From Palsa-1392 sp036490335 (GTDB lineage Bacteria; Verrucomicrobiota; Verrucomicrobiia; Chthoniobacterales; UBA10450): a stretch of 64,000 bases of DNA. A program made the position numbers and the translations under genes. The stretch spans positions 248,001 through 312,000 of the forward strand of contig DASXEB010000019.1 in the NCBI GenBank assembly GCA_036490335.1, in the 5' to 3' direction. The first letter of the stretch is position 1. Each line of letters opens with the position of its first letter. Of the stretch, positions 9,260 to 17,821 are shown one piece after another. The notes beneath the pieces were generated by a model. It searched no databases. It worked only from the letters and a program-made list of their open reading frames with translations, and was not told the DNA's origin.

Positions 9260-9376
9260 TTTGTCATCCTGAGCGCAGCGAAGGATCTCGCAAACGTTCG
9301 TTGAGAGCCGTCTTGCCTAACGACGCCACACGTCGCCTGCGAGGTCCCTCGCCGTCTGCGCGGCTCGGGATGACAA
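9260..9376. repeat. REP/MITE-like imperfect palindrome
   Basis: The left arm begins TTTGTCATCCTGAGCGCAGC and is mirrored on the right by a stretch ending CTCGGGATGACAAA. The arms run about 9260-9291 and 9339-9376 with a roughly 45-base centre that holds one CCTAACGA copy. The GTCATCCTGAGC...GGATGAC style is that of intergenic mobile palindromes found in many bacterial genomes. It fills the gap between phoU and the DUF47 gene and could fold as one long hairpin in the transcript. Confidence 0.75.
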
Positions 9377-9464
9377 AAAAACGGGCGGCGTTTCCGGTGA
9401 GCGAGCGAACGTTTTCACTTGGCCGGGCGGTTGAAATCGGCTAACCGCGGAGCGAGGGACAGTC

Positions 9465-10103
9465 ATGCTCTCGCTCAAAAAACTCCTCGGCCACGACGAA
9501 AAATTTTTCGACCTGCTCGAGGCGAGCGCGCAACAGGCCGACAGCAGCGTGCATCATCTCGTCGATCTGCTCGCGAAACTGGAGCAGCACGATTCGCCGC
9601 AGAGCCTCGAGGAATTTGTCCACAGCCGGCGCAAGGACAAAAGGATCACGCAGGAATTAACGGAGCAGCTTTGCAAAACTTTCATCACGCCGCTCGAGCG
9701 CGAAGACATTCAGGCGCTCGCGGCGGCGCTCTATAAAATTCCGAAGACGGTCGAGAAGATCGGCGAGCGCGTGCTGATTTGTCCGGGCGATTTGCACGGG
9801 CGGAATTTCGAGAAACATCTGCAACTTCTCGATCAGGCGGCGGAGGCGGTGCTCGCGATGGTGAAGGAATTGCGCAACGGCACCGACGTGGCGACGGCGC
9901 GCGAGATGAACGCGCGGTTGCAGACGATCGAAGGCAGCGCGGACAAGCTCGAGCTCGATCTGCTGCGCGATCTTTACCACGGCGAGTACGAAGCGAAGCA
10001 GGTGATTTTTTTGCGCGACCTCTACGAGCTGCTCGAAAAGGTGATCGATCGCTGCCGCGACGCCGGCAACATCATCCTCCAGATCGTGCTCAAGTATTCG
10101 TAA
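9465..10103 (+). CDS. DUF47 family PhoU-like protein (Pit accessory)
   Basis: A 212-residue helical protein of the DUF47/PhoU-like family, with LLEASAQQADSSVHHLVDLL near the N-terminus and DRCRDAGNIILQIVLKYS at the C-terminus. DUF47 genes commonly sit directly before a Pit phosphate permease and are thought to regulate it. Here the pit gene starts 21 bases after its stop. A GAGG-type ribosome site precedes the ATG. Confidence 0.9.
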   Translation: MLSLKKLLGHDEKFFDLLEASAQQADSSVHHLVDLLAKLEQHDSPQSLEEFVHSRRKDKRITQELTEQLCKTFITPLEREDIQALAAALYKIPKTVEKIGERVLICPGDLHGRNFEKHLQLLDQAAEAVLAMVKELRNGTDVATAREMNARLQTIEGSADKLELDLLRDLYHGEYEAKQVIFLRDLYELLEKVIDRCRDAGNIILQIVLKYS

Positions 10104-10124
10104 TTCGTTAGGCGAATTTTCCGC

Positions 10125-11159
10125 ATGGCGCTCTTTCTTTTGGTCGTCATCGCCGCGCTCGCCTTCGAGTACATCAACGGCTTTCACGACGCCGCGAACG
10201 CGATCGCGACCGTCGTCTCGACCAAGGTGCTGACGCCGCGGCAGGCGATCGCGATGGCCGCGTTTTTCAATCTGACCGGCGCGCTCATGGGCACGGCCGT
10301 CGCCACGACCATCGGCAAAGGGATCGTCGATACCAAAGTCGTGACGATGCGCGCGATCATTTGCGCATTGTTAGGCGCAATCATTTGGAATTTGGCGACG
10401 TGGCTGTTCGGGTTGCCCTCGAGCTCGAGTCACGCACTCATCGGCGGCCTTTGCGGCGTCGCGCTTGCGGCCTCGGGCGGCGATTTTTCCGTGCTCAAAT
10501 GGCGCAGCGGACTCGGGCCTAAAGTGATCGTGCCCATGATCACCTCGCCGATCGCGGGATTTATTTTCGGCGCGCTCCTGATGTTTTTGCTCCTCGTCGT
10601 GCTGCAATCTTTCACCCCGCATTTCGTGCACAGGGTTTTCGGCCGACTGCAACTCCTGAGCGCGGCCTGGATGGCGCACAGCCATGGAACGAACGACGCG
10701 CAGAAGACTATGGGCATCATCGCGCTCGCGCTTTTCACCGGCACGAGCAACGGCATTTTTGCGCATCTGCCGCCGGCTTTGCACTTTCTTATCACGCCGG
10801 TTTTTCAAGTGCCGACCTGGGTCATTTTCGCCTGCGCCGCGACGATGGCGGCGGGCACGGCAGCGGGCGGCTGGCGGATTATTCGAACGTTAGGCCACAA
10901 AATGGTCAAGCTGCAGCCGGTGCATGGTTTCGCCGCCGAGACGACCGCGGCGGTCATCATTCAAGTCGCGAGTTCGTTAGGCATCCCGCTCTCGACGACG
11001 CATGTTATTTCCAGCTCGATCATGGGCGTCGGCGCGGTCAAACGGTTCAGCGGCGTGAAATGGGGCATCGTTAGGCAGATCGTCTGGGCTTGGGTTTTTA
11101 CCTTGCCCGTGACCGCGCTGATGAGTTACCTGCTGGCCCGCGCGACGGCGCGATTATGA
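10125..11159 (+). CDS. pit: Low-affinity inorganic phosphate transporter (Pit)
   Basis: A 344-residue integral membrane protein with about ten hydrophobic segments. The duplicated PHO4/Pit signatures are visible: EYINGFHDAANAIATVVSTK near the N-terminus, SSSSHALIGG, AHGTNDAQKTMG-like sequence in the middle (SHGTNDAQKTMG) and STTHVISSSIMGVGAVK near the C-terminus. It imports phosphate, usually as a metal-phosphate complex, coupled to protons. It is part of a phoU-DUF47-pit-sixA run, and the stop overlaps the start of sixA as ATGA. Confidence 0.95.
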   Translation: MALFLLVVIAALAFEYINGFHDAANAIATVVSTKVLTPRQAIAMAAFFNLTGALMGTAVATTIGKGIVDTKVVTMRAIICALLGAIIWNLATWLFGLPSSSSHALIGGLCGVALAASGGDFSVLKWRSGLGPKVIVPMITSPIAGFIFGALLMFLLLVVLQSFTPHFVHRVFGRLQLLSAAWMAHSHGTNDAQKTMGIIALALFTGTSNGIFAHLPPALHFLITPVFQVPTWVIFACAATMAAGTAAGGWRIIRTLGHKMVKLQPVHGFAAETTAAVIIQVASSLGIPLSTTHVISSSIMGVGAVKRFSGVKWGIVRQIVWAWVFTLPVTALMSYLLARATARL

Positions 11160-11629
11160 GCGGAGAAAAAACGAAGCTTTATTTTTTGCGCCACGGCCAG
11201 GCCGACTGGCCGAACTGGCAAAAAGCGGACGACGATCGTCCCCTGACGAAAGCCGGCCGGAAGGAAGTGGACGCGGTCGGACGGCTTCTCGTTAGGCTAA
11301 AGGTCGCGCCCGATTTGATTCTCACGAGTCCACTACCGCGCGCGGCGCAGACGGCGGAAATCGTGGCGAAACATTTGAAGATGGAAACGGTCGAAGAAAA
11401 ACTGCTCGCGCCGGGATTCGACCTGGCGAAGCTCGGCCGCCTGCAAAAAAAGCATGGCGAGCGTTCGCTTTTGCTTGTCGGCCACGAGGACGATTTCTCC
11501 CTAACGATCGCTGGCCTAACGAAAGGCCGCGTCAAAGGGGCGAAGGCCGGCTTCGCAATGGTCGAGCTCTCGGCGCCCGATCGCGGGACGTTGCGCTGGC
11601 TTTTTCCGCCGCGGTTGGCGACGGTTTAG
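11156..11629 (+). CDS. sixA: SixA-type phosphohistidine phosphatase
   Basis: A 157-residue histidine phosphatase. LYFLRHGQAD near the N-terminus carries the catalytic RHG motif; TSPLPRAAQTAEIV and LLVGHEDDF supply the second Arg and His. The length matches SixA proteins, which dephosphorylate histidine-phosphotransfer domains. The ATG at 11156 overlaps the pit stop by four bases, so the two are probably translationally coupled. Two tandem CCTAACGA words occur near 11500-11521 in the coding sequence. Confidence 0.88.
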   Translation: MSGEKTKLYFLRHGQADWPNWQKADDDRPLTKAGRKEVDAVGRLLVRLKVAPDLILTSPLPRAAQTAEIVAKHLKMETVEEKLLAPGFDLAKLGRLQKKHGERSLLLVGHEDDFSLTIAGLTKGRVKGAKAGFAMVELSAPDRGTLRWLFPPRLATV

Positions 11630-11683
11630 CATTCGTTAGGCGCGAGGGGTCGAGAGCGCGCAGAATGCACGCGGTGATCGCGA

Positions 11684-12523
11684 TCAACCGAAGCGGCCGG
11701 TGATGTAATCTTCGGTTTTGCGTTCGCGCGGCGAAGTGAAGAGCTGCGCGGTGTCGCCGAATTCGATCAGCTCGCCGACGTAAAAGAACGCCGTCTTGTC
11801 CGAGACGCGGCTGGCTTGTTGCATGTTGTGCGTCACGATCACGATCGTGTAGCGCTCGCGCAGTTCGCGGATCAGCTCCTCGACGCGCGCGGTCGCGATC
11901 GGATCGAGCGCGCTGCACGGCTCGTCCATCAGCAGCACCTCGGGCTCGACCGCGACGGCGCGCGCGATGCAAAGGCGCTGCTGCTGTCCGCCGGAAATGC
12001 TCATGCCCGGCTTTTTCAAATCGTTTTTCACTTCGTCCCATAACGCGGCCATGCGGAGCGATTTTTCGAGGCGCTCGTTCAGGATGCTGCGATCGCGAAT
12101 GCCGTTGAGGCGCAGACCGACGAGAACGTTTTCCTCGATCGACATGGTCGGGAACGGATTCGATTTTTGAAAGACCATGCCGATGCGCCGGCGCGTGACC
12201 GCGGGATCGGAATCGGGCCGATACAAATTTTCGCCCTGAAAAAGAATTTCGCCTTCGACGCGAGTGCGCGGGACGAGCTCGTGCATGCGATTGAGGCAAC
12301 GGAGAAATGTCGATTTGCCGCAGCCGCTCGGGCCGATGATGGCGGTGACGGTTTTCGATGGGATGTCGATCGAAACGTTTTTGATCGCCTGTTTTTCGCC
12401 GTACCAGATCGAAAGATCTTTCACTTCGAAAGCCGGCGTGTTCACGGCCGGCTCCGGCGGAACGTTAGGCGCGGAGGTGACGGAGCGGGCAGGTGACGTT
12501 GGTGAAGGCATTAAAGTTGGCAT
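11684..12523 (-). CDS. pstB: Phosphate ABC transporter ATP-binding protein PstB
   Basis: A 279-residue ATPase. It shows Walker A GPSGCGKST, signature SGGQQQRLCIARA, Walker B VLLMDEPCSALDP and the switch His in IVIVTHNMQQA. The LSIWYGEKQAIKNVSIDI start and the MHELVPRTRVEGEI segment are typical of PstB. About 30 residues at the N-terminus before the conserved domain are Pro/Ala-rich, so a later start is possible. It is last in the pstSCAB operon and converges with sixA. Confidence 0.96.
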   Translation of the reverse strand: MPTLMPSPTSPARSVTSAPNVPPEPAVNTPAFEVKDLSIWYGEKQAIKNVSIDIPSKTVTAIIGPSGCGKSTFLRCLNRMHELVPRTRVEGEILFQGENLYRPDSDPAVTRRRIGMVFQKSNPFPTMSIEENVLVGLRLNGIRDRSILNERLEKSLRMAALWDEVKNDLKKPGMSISGGQQQRLCIARAVAVEPEVLLMDEPCSALDPIATARVEELIRELRERYTIVIVTHNMQQASRVSDKTAFFYVGELIEFGDTAQLFTSPRERKTEDYITGRFG

Positions 12524-12526
12524 TCG

Positions 12527-13384
12527 TTAGGCGACCCGGACAGTGCGGTCGCGGGTGAGAAAACGCACGATCACGTTGACGAAAAAAATCCCGACGACGA
12601 GGACGAGCGCGCCGGCCCAGGCCTGGCGATGCCAGTCTTCGTAAGGCGAGATGGCGTAGGTGAAAATTTGCAGCGGGAGCGCGGCGATCGGCTCGGCGAG
12701 ATTGTGATTCCAAAAGCGATTGCCGAAGGCGGTGAAAAGGAGCGGCGCGGTCTCGCCGGCGATGCGCGCGAGGGCGAGAAGAATGCCGGTGACGATGCCT
12801 TTGAGCGCCGTTTTCATGACGATGTGGACGATCGTTTTCCAGCGGCTGATCCCGAGGGCGAGCGAGGCTTCGCGGAATCCGTTAGGCACGAGCAGCAGCA
12901 CTTCCTCGGTCGTGCGCATGATGAGCGGGATCATCATGAAACCGAGGGCGAGGCCGCCGGCATAGGCAGAGAAAGTTTTGAAACGCAAAACAACGAGCCC
13001 GTAAACGACCACGCCCCACGTGATCGAGGGAACGCCGTTGAGCACATCGGCGATGAAACGCAGCCATGCGTTCGCGCGCGCCGAGCCGTATTCGGAAAGA
13101 TAAACGCCGCCAAGAACGCCGACCGGAATGCCGATGAGCGAGGCGAGGCCGAGCAATTCCAGCGTGCCCATGATCGCGTTCGCCATCCCGCCGCCTTTTT
13201 CGCCGACGGGCGCGGGAAGGTGAAGGAAAAAATTGAGATTGACCGAGCTCGCGCCGCTCGCGAGCAGATAAAAAAAGACGAGCGCGAGTGGCGCGATGAC
13301 GAGGAGCGCGGAGGTGAAGGACAAACCGGACGCGAGCGCGCTTTTGAATTTCCGCCAGCGATGATTGTTAGGCGGGCCGCTCAT
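12527..13384 (-). CDS. pstA: Phosphate ABC transporter permease PstA
   Basis: A 285-residue permease with about six membrane segments. The binding-protein-dependent transport signature is in the region NGFREASLALGISRWKTIVHIV, which docks PstB, and GVPSITWGVVVYGLVV matches PstA. It begins three bases after the pstC stop and ends three bases before pstB, as expected for a tight operon. Confidence 0.95.
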   Translation of the reverse strand: MSGPPNNHRWRKFKSALASGLSFTSALLVIAPLALVFFYLLASGASSVNLNFFLHLPAPVGEKGGGMANAIMGTLELLGLASLIGIPVGVLGGVYLSEYGSARANAWLRFIADVLNGVPSITWGVVVYGLVVLRFKTFSAYAGGLALGFMMIPLIMRTTEEVLLLVPNGFREASLALGISRWKTIVHIVMKTALKGIVTGILLALARIAGETAPLLFTAFGNRFWNHNLAEPIAALPLQIFTYAISPYEDWHRQAWAGALVLVVGIFFVNVIVRFLTRDRTVRVA

Positions 13385-13387
13385 GAT

Positions 13388-14377
13388 TTACTGCACCGCG
13401 CGCGTGCCGGAGCCGGTGCTGATGCTGATGGTCTTGAGCAACAGTTGCGCGACGAGGTTGGCGAGAATCGTCAGGACAAACAGGACGAGGCCGATTTCGA
13501 AAAGCGCCTCCAGATACAAATCGGTCGTCGCTTCCGTAAATTCATTCGCGATCACGCTCGCCAGCGTGTAGCCGGGCTTGAGCAACGAGATCGCAATTTG
13601 CGGCGTATTTCCGATCACCATCGTGACCGCCATCGTCTCGCCGAGCGCGCGGCCGAGACCGAGAATGACCGCGCCGAACAAGCCTTTCTTCGCATAACTG
13701 AGGACCGCGATCCGCGTCACTTCCCAGCGGGTCGCGCCGAGCGCGTAGGCGGCTTCGCGCTGCAGGTTCGGCACGCTGCGCAAAATCTCGCGCGAGACCG
13801 AAGTGATGATCGGCAGGATCATAATCGCGATGATGATTCCACCCGCCAGCATGCTCACGCCGTAAATCGGTCCGGTGAAAAACGGCGTCCAGCCGAAGAG
13901 CGTTTTCAGGAGCGGAAAAAGATAATCGCGCAGCCACGGAATCATGACGAAAATTCCCCACAACCCAAGAATCACGCTTGGAATCGCGGCCAGCATTTCG
14001 ATCAGCGACGTGATCGGCTGCCGCAACCAAAGCGGCGCCAGCTCGGTCAGATAAACCGCCGTCGCGACGCTGAGCGGCACCGCGATAACGAGCGCGATGA
14101 GCGACGAAACGAGCGTGCCATAGATAAATGGCAGCGCGCCGAAATGCTCCGAGACCGGGTCCCAGGTCGAAGTGGTGAGAAAGCTGAAGCCGAATTTCTT
14201 GATCGCGAGCTCGGAGCCGCGCGCCAGTTGCCAGCCGACCAGAAACACGAGCAGGACGACGACAAGCGCCATCGCGAGCGTGAGCCATTCAAACGCGCGA
14301 TCGCCGAAACGCGACGGCGCCGGCAGCCGCACCGCGGTCGCGCGCTCCTCCGCCGGGATTGGTAGGACGACTGGCAT
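13388..14377 (-). CDS. pstC: Phosphate ABC transporter permease PstC
   Basis: A 329-residue permease, the partner of PstA. Visible features are the long first membrane segment near residues 35-60, IEMLAAIPSVILGLWGIFV, and the coupling loop LRSVPNLQREAAYALGATRWE. It lies 24 bases downstream of pstS on the same strand. Confidence 0.95.
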   Translation of the reverse strand: MPVVLPIPAEERATAVRLPAPSRFGDRAFEWLTLAMALVVVLLVFLVGWQLARGSELAIKKFGFSFLTTSTWDPVSEHFGALPFIYGTLVSSLIALVIAVPLSVATAVYLTELAPLWLRQPITSLIEMLAAIPSVILGLWGIFVMIPWLRDYLFPLLKTLFGWTPFFTGPIYGVSMLAGGIIIAIMILPIITSVSREILRSVPNLQREAAYALGATRWEVTRIAVLSYAKKGLFGAVILGLGRALGETMAVTMVIGNTPQIAISLLKPGYTLASVIANEFTEATTDLYLEALFEIGLVLFVLTILANLVAQLLLKTISISTGSGTRAVQ

Positions 14378-14401
14378 GGCGCTCGTTAGGCCAAACCGCG
14401 C

Positions 14402-15421
14402 CTAGTATTTGATCTCGCCGATCCGCGTCAGCACGCGTTGCTGCAGGTTTGTCGGCAGCGGCGCGTAATCGAGATCCTTCGCCATGCTTTCGCCGTCGGT
14501 CTCGGCCCATTTCAGGAACTCGACGATCTTCTTGCCCTTCGCCGCGTCCTTTTGCTGTTCGTAAACCAGCAGCCAGGTCGCGCCGCAAATCGGATACGCT
14601 TCCTTGCCCGGCGCGTTCGTCATCGAGAACCGGAAATCGTCCGGAATGTTCGCCGTCGCCAGCGCCGCCGTGACCGATTCAAGACTCGGCTTGACGAGAT
14701 TGCCCGCCGCGTTTTTCAAATCGGCGTACGGCATTTTGTTTTGCAGCGCGTAGATCAGCTCGACGTAACCGATCGAGTTCGGCGTCTGCTTGACCTGGCC
14801 GGAAACGCCCTCGTTGCCTTTGCCGCCGAGACCGGTCGGCCAGCTCACGGAGGTGTTGTTGCCGACCTTCGATTTCCATTCCGGGCTCACCTTGCTCAGG
14901 TAATCGGTGAAGATAAAAGTCGTCCCGCTGCCATCCGAGCGATGCACCACGACGATGTCATCGTTAGGCAATTGCGTCCCGGAATTCATGGCCGCGATCC
15001 GCGGGTCGTTCCACTTCGTGATTTTGCCGAGATAAATGTCCGCGATCGTCGCGCCATCCAGCTTCAGCGTCGGCGCGCCGGGCAGATTGTAAGTGATCAC
15101 GACCGCGCCCGCGACCGTCGGGATGTGAAGCAACTTTCCCGGCGCTTTGGCGAGATTTTCGTCGCTCATCGGACCGTCCGACGCGCCGAAATCAACCGTC
15201 TGCGCGAGGATTTGCTTCTGCCCGCCGCCCGAACCGATCGATTGATAATTAAACCGGACCGAAGGATCGATTTTCGCGTAAGCGTCGAACCATTTCGAGT
15301 AGATCGGATAGGGAAAAGTCGCGCCCGCGCCGTTGATCGTCATCTGCGCGGAAGCCGTCGCCGCGAGGGCGGCAAAAAGACATCCGGCCAGAATTTTGCG
15401 AGAGAAAAAGTGGAGTTGCAT
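14402..15421 (-). CDS. pstS: Phosphate-binding periplasmic protein PstS
   Basis: A 339-residue periplasmic binding protein with an N-terminal signal peptide (ILAGCLFAALAATASAQ). The mature N-terminus TINGAGATFPYPIYSKWF, then FNYQSIGSGGGQKQI, DFGASDGPM and HRSDGSGTTFIFTDYL, supply the phosphate-coordinating residues of PstS. It delivers phosphate to PstCAB. I place the start at ATG 15421; a TTG four codons earlier is also in frame. A Pho-box-like repeat lies about 50 bases upstream. Confidence 0.95.
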   Translation of the reverse strand: MQLHFFSRKILAGCLFAALAATASAQMTINGAGATFPYPIYSKWFDAYAKIDPSVRFNYQSIGSGGGQKQILAQTVDFGASDGPMSDENLAKAPGKLLHIPTVAGAVVITYNLPGAPTLKLDGATIADIYLGKITKWNDPRIAAMNSGTQLPNDDIVVVHRSDGSGTTFIFTDYLSKVSPEWKSKVGNNTSVSWPTGLGGKGNEGVSGQVKQTPNSIGYVELIYALQNKMPYADLKNAAGNLVKPSLESVTAALATANIPDDFRFSMTNAPGKEAYPICGATWLLVYEQQKDAAKGKKIVEFLKWAETDGESMAKDLDYAPLPTNLQQRVLTRIGEIKY

Positions 15422-15469
15422 GTTGGCCGACAACCTGCCGCCAACCGCCCCGAAGGGTCAAAACGTTTA

Positions 15470-15487
15470 CTGTTACAATCCTGTGAC
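15470..15487. promoter_or_regulatory. Pho-box-like direct repeat upstream of pstS
   Basis: The plus strand reads CTGTTAC-AATC-CTGTGAC: two seven-base units separated by four bases, the same layout as the classical Pho box (CTGTCAT-N4-CTGTCAT). It lies about 50 bases before the pstS start. The unit orientation is opposite to pstS transcription, so binding by the local PhoB is plausible but not certain. Confidence 0.5.
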
Positions 15488-15547
15488 GCGCGCATCGATT
15501 GCGTCCCTCACGACAAAATGCGCTGACTCACCGCAGCCGCGCCGCAA

Positions 15548-15580
15548 GAAAAAGAAAAAGCTCCGGGTTGCCCCGGAGCC
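15548..15580 (-). terminator. Rho-independent terminator
   Basis: On the minus strand a stem GCTCCGGG...CCCGGAGC (15560-15579 in plus coordinates) with a short loop is followed by a T-rich run TTTTTCTTTTT. It lies 26 bases after the stop of the minus-strand gene at 15606 and separates that gene from pstS. Confidence 0.85.
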
Positions 15581-15605
15581 TGATCCTGCCCGAGCGGACG
15601 CGCGC

Positions 15606-16208
15606 TTAGGTGCTGAAGATGCCGGTCACGATGTCGCTCGGCTGGCCGGCCTGCTTGTCGCCGACGTAGCCGATGGCCTGATACTCGCGTTCTTCCGGTT
15701 TGCCGGGCGTTTGCGGCGCGGTCGTATCCAGGAACGGGAAGTGGCTGATTTTGCTCCCGATCGTCGTCCAGGCGCTCGTGCCGGCGATCCGCATCAGGAT
15801 GTCGACCGAGGTGAAGCCCGGTTTTTTGCCACGGATTTCGTTCGTCCCGGGCCGGGGATGAACGGTGATGGTCGGCTTCTGGGTGTCCATGTCGTAGGTG
15901 GATGTCAGCGTTTTCACATCCCAGGCGGCGGCCATTCCCTCATTCCAGCCGGTGGCGTGCTTGTAACGGTTGATCATGTCGCGCAGCGCAGCGTCGTTTT
16001 CGCTGATGGCGGCGCGAGCTGTGCCCTCGGCCTGAATCCAGGCCAGATACTTGGTTAAGGCGTCGCCCACCGGGGTAAGCACTGAATCAACCAGCGCGGC
16101 GTCGGCCGTGACCTGGGTCGTCGATTGCCCGAGACCGGGCCCGTCGGTATTGATGTGACCTTTGAGCTGGGTCAACCAAGGTTGCATGTTGCGGAGGGAA
16201 TCAGGCAT
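15606..16208 (-). CDS. Hypothetical protein with C-terminal fibronectin-III-like region
   Basis: About 200 residues, no enzyme motif recognised. The N-terminal half is helical (LTKYLAWIQAEGTARAAISE). The C-terminal half (about 110-200) alternates short strands, with VDILMRIAGTSAWTTIGSK and a closing segment REYQAIGYVGDKQAGQPSD that resembles a fibronectin-III-like beta-sandwich. No signal peptide is seen. I prefer ATG 16208 because AAGGA sits four bases before it; ATG 16223 is an alternative. The gene is bounded by a terminator downstream and a 21-bp array upstream, so it is likely monocistronic. Function unknown. Confidence 0.75.
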   Translation of the reverse strand: MPDSLRNMQPWLTQLKGHINTDGPGLGQSTTQVTADAALVDSVLTPVGDALTKYLAWIQAEGTARAAISENDAALRDMINRYKHATGWNEGMAAAWDVKTLTSTYDMDTQKPTITVHPRPGTNEIRGKKPGFTSVDILMRIAGTSAWTTIGSKISHFPFLDTTAPQTPGKPEEREYQAIGYVGDKQAGQPSDIVTGIFST

Positions 16209-16406
16209 AAAATCCTTGCCCATAGTCTTGAAAATCCCCGGGGTTGTTTCTGCCGGGGGCAGGGGCCGGAAACCTATCCGGTTGGGCCCACTGTCGCTGA
16301 ATATGGCGTTAGCGCAAGAACTCTTTCGCGCCCGCCGGCTTCCCCGCGTCGAGTCGCGAGGCGAAGGACCGATTCCGGCCGGAAAAACCGCGATTTTCCT
16401 CCCGCC

Positions 16407-16658
16407 ATCGCCGACGATGGGAGCGCAATCGCTAACGATGGCCGCGAAATCGTGTACTATTGGGCCGCCATAGTACGCGATTCTCCGGCCATCGTCAGCG
16501 ATGGCGTGCGGATCGTCGGCTCGGGCGGCTCCATCGCCGACGATGGCGGCGCAATCGTCAGCTCCGGCGCAAAAATCGCCGACGATTCCGCGCCAATCGT
16601 CGGCGATTTTCTCGCCATCGTCAGCGATTGGCCTCGGAGTGCCGGCGATGCCGGGTGA
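16407..16658. repeat. Degenerate 21-bp-period array A (about 12 units)
   Basis: Twelve consecutive 21-base units, most starting ATCG(C/T)C and carrying a GACGAT or GCGAT core, run without spacers from 16407. Read on the plus strand in one frame they give heptapeptides such as IADDGSA, IVSDGVR and IADDGGA, open across the whole array and closed by TGA exactly at the end of unit 12. No convincing start codon with a ribosome site precedes this frame. The array fills the gap between a hypothetical gene and the CHAD gene. Arrays with the same 21-base period but unrelated sequence occur at 29.65 and 57.74 kb. Confidence 0.8.
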
Positions 16659-16797
16659 ATAATCGGGGGAACCGGCTCGCTCGCCTGCGTCTTTTTCGAT
16701 GCGAGTCTGGCATTGCCTCGGCGCGGAAATTCAGCTAGGCGTCGGGGCGATTTCGCGAGACGTTGTCTGAGATCGTGAGGCGAAAGATCGGACCGTT

Positions 16798-17709
16798 ATG
16801 AGCTACCACATCGCACGCGGCGAAAATCCGGCCTCCGGACTGCGGCGCATTCTGCACGAGCAGCTCGAGCGCGCGACGAACGAAGCGGCCGGCCACGGGT
16901 TCGAGGCGATCCATTCCGTGCGCAAGCGAATCAAGAAGACGCGCGCGGTCATGCGCATGGCGAAGTGCGCGATCGGGCGGGAAGCTTTTTGCGCAGCGAA
17001 AAGCGATCTGCGCGAAGCGGCCCATTCCTTTGCCGAAATGCGCGAGGCGGATGCGCACTTGATCGCATTCGACAAATTGCGCAACGCCGCCGGCGTCCCG
17101 AAATCTGTCCTCGCCGAAACACGCTCGTGCCTCGCTCGGCAGCGTCGTCGCGCGTGCGGCGGACAGCGCAAACGCAGCGCCGAAGGCCGCCCCATTCTCT
17201 CCGCGCTACGCGACCGGATCGAGGACCTGCCGCTCGCCCGCCTAACGAATAAAGGACTGTGCGCGACCTTGAAGAAAACCTACGGCAAGGGCCGCGATTG
17301 TCTCGCCTGCGTGCGCGAAGAGCCGACCGCGGAAAATTTTCACTCCTGGCGCAAGCACACGAAGAATCTCTGGTATCAGGCGCGCCTTTTGCGCGAGCTC
17401 GATCCCGTCCCGTTGGGAGAAATTTGCGAGACGACAGACCGGCTCGGCGATTGTCTCGGCGAACTGCACGATCTCGCCTCGCTCCGCCTTCATCTCGAGA
17501 AAATCGAGGCGCTGCCCGCGGAGGAAAAGAAGCTTCTCTTCGCCCTGATCGACGCGCGCGAAAAAGAATTGATGGCCGCGACGCTCGCGCTCGGCGGCGC
17601 CTTGTTCGCGAGGAAGCCGGTGCGTTTGTTCGTTCGCTCGGTCAAGCCTTCCAGGCTGCGAACGAGCCGCTCGCGGCCTAACGAGTATAAGTCTCTGACG
17701 CGCGCTTGA
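16798..17709 (+). CDS. CHAD domain protein
   Basis: A 303-residue helical protein with conserved histidines. HSVRKRIKKTRAVMRMAK near the N-terminus and FHSWRKHTKNLWYQARLL in the middle are the hallmark HxxRKxxKxxR motifs of CHAD domains, which bind polyphosphate. CHAD often partners with CYTH; here the CYTH protein is a separate gene at 6.0 kb, on the other side of the phosphate regulon. This supports, but does not prove, a polyphosphate-related role. Confidence 0.9.
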   Translation: MSYHIARGENPASGLRRILHEQLERATNEAAGHGFEAIHSVRKRIKKTRAVMRMAKCAIGREAFCAAKSDLREAAHSFAEMREADAHLIAFDKLRNAAGVPKSVLAETRSCLARQRRRACGGQRKRSAEGRPILSALRDRIEDLPLARLTNKGLCATLKKTYGKGRDCLACVREEPTAENFHSWRKHTKNLWYQARLLRELDPVPLGEICETTDRLGDCLGELHDLASLRLHLEKIEALPAEEKKLLFALIDAREKELMAATLALGGALFARKPVRLFVRSVKPSRLRTSRSRPNEYKSLTRA

Positions 17710-17821
17710 TCTTGCGGATTGGCCGCGTCCGGCGTACACGCTCAGGCTTTTTAATTGAGGAACGCGGCCGGATGGTTTCGCTCGACAATTCCCGCCAATT
17801 ATCAACTAATGGAGCCGGGCG

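Noticed and set aside
12629..14365. Long plus-strand frame opposite pstA and pstC
   Set aside because: Low-complexity Arg/Glu-rich product with no motif; mirror of strongly supported permease genes.
16125..16658. Protein gene spanning array A
   Set aside because: The frame is open, but there is no ribosome site near any start and the upstream part is antisense to the hypothetical gene; openness follows from the 21-base period.
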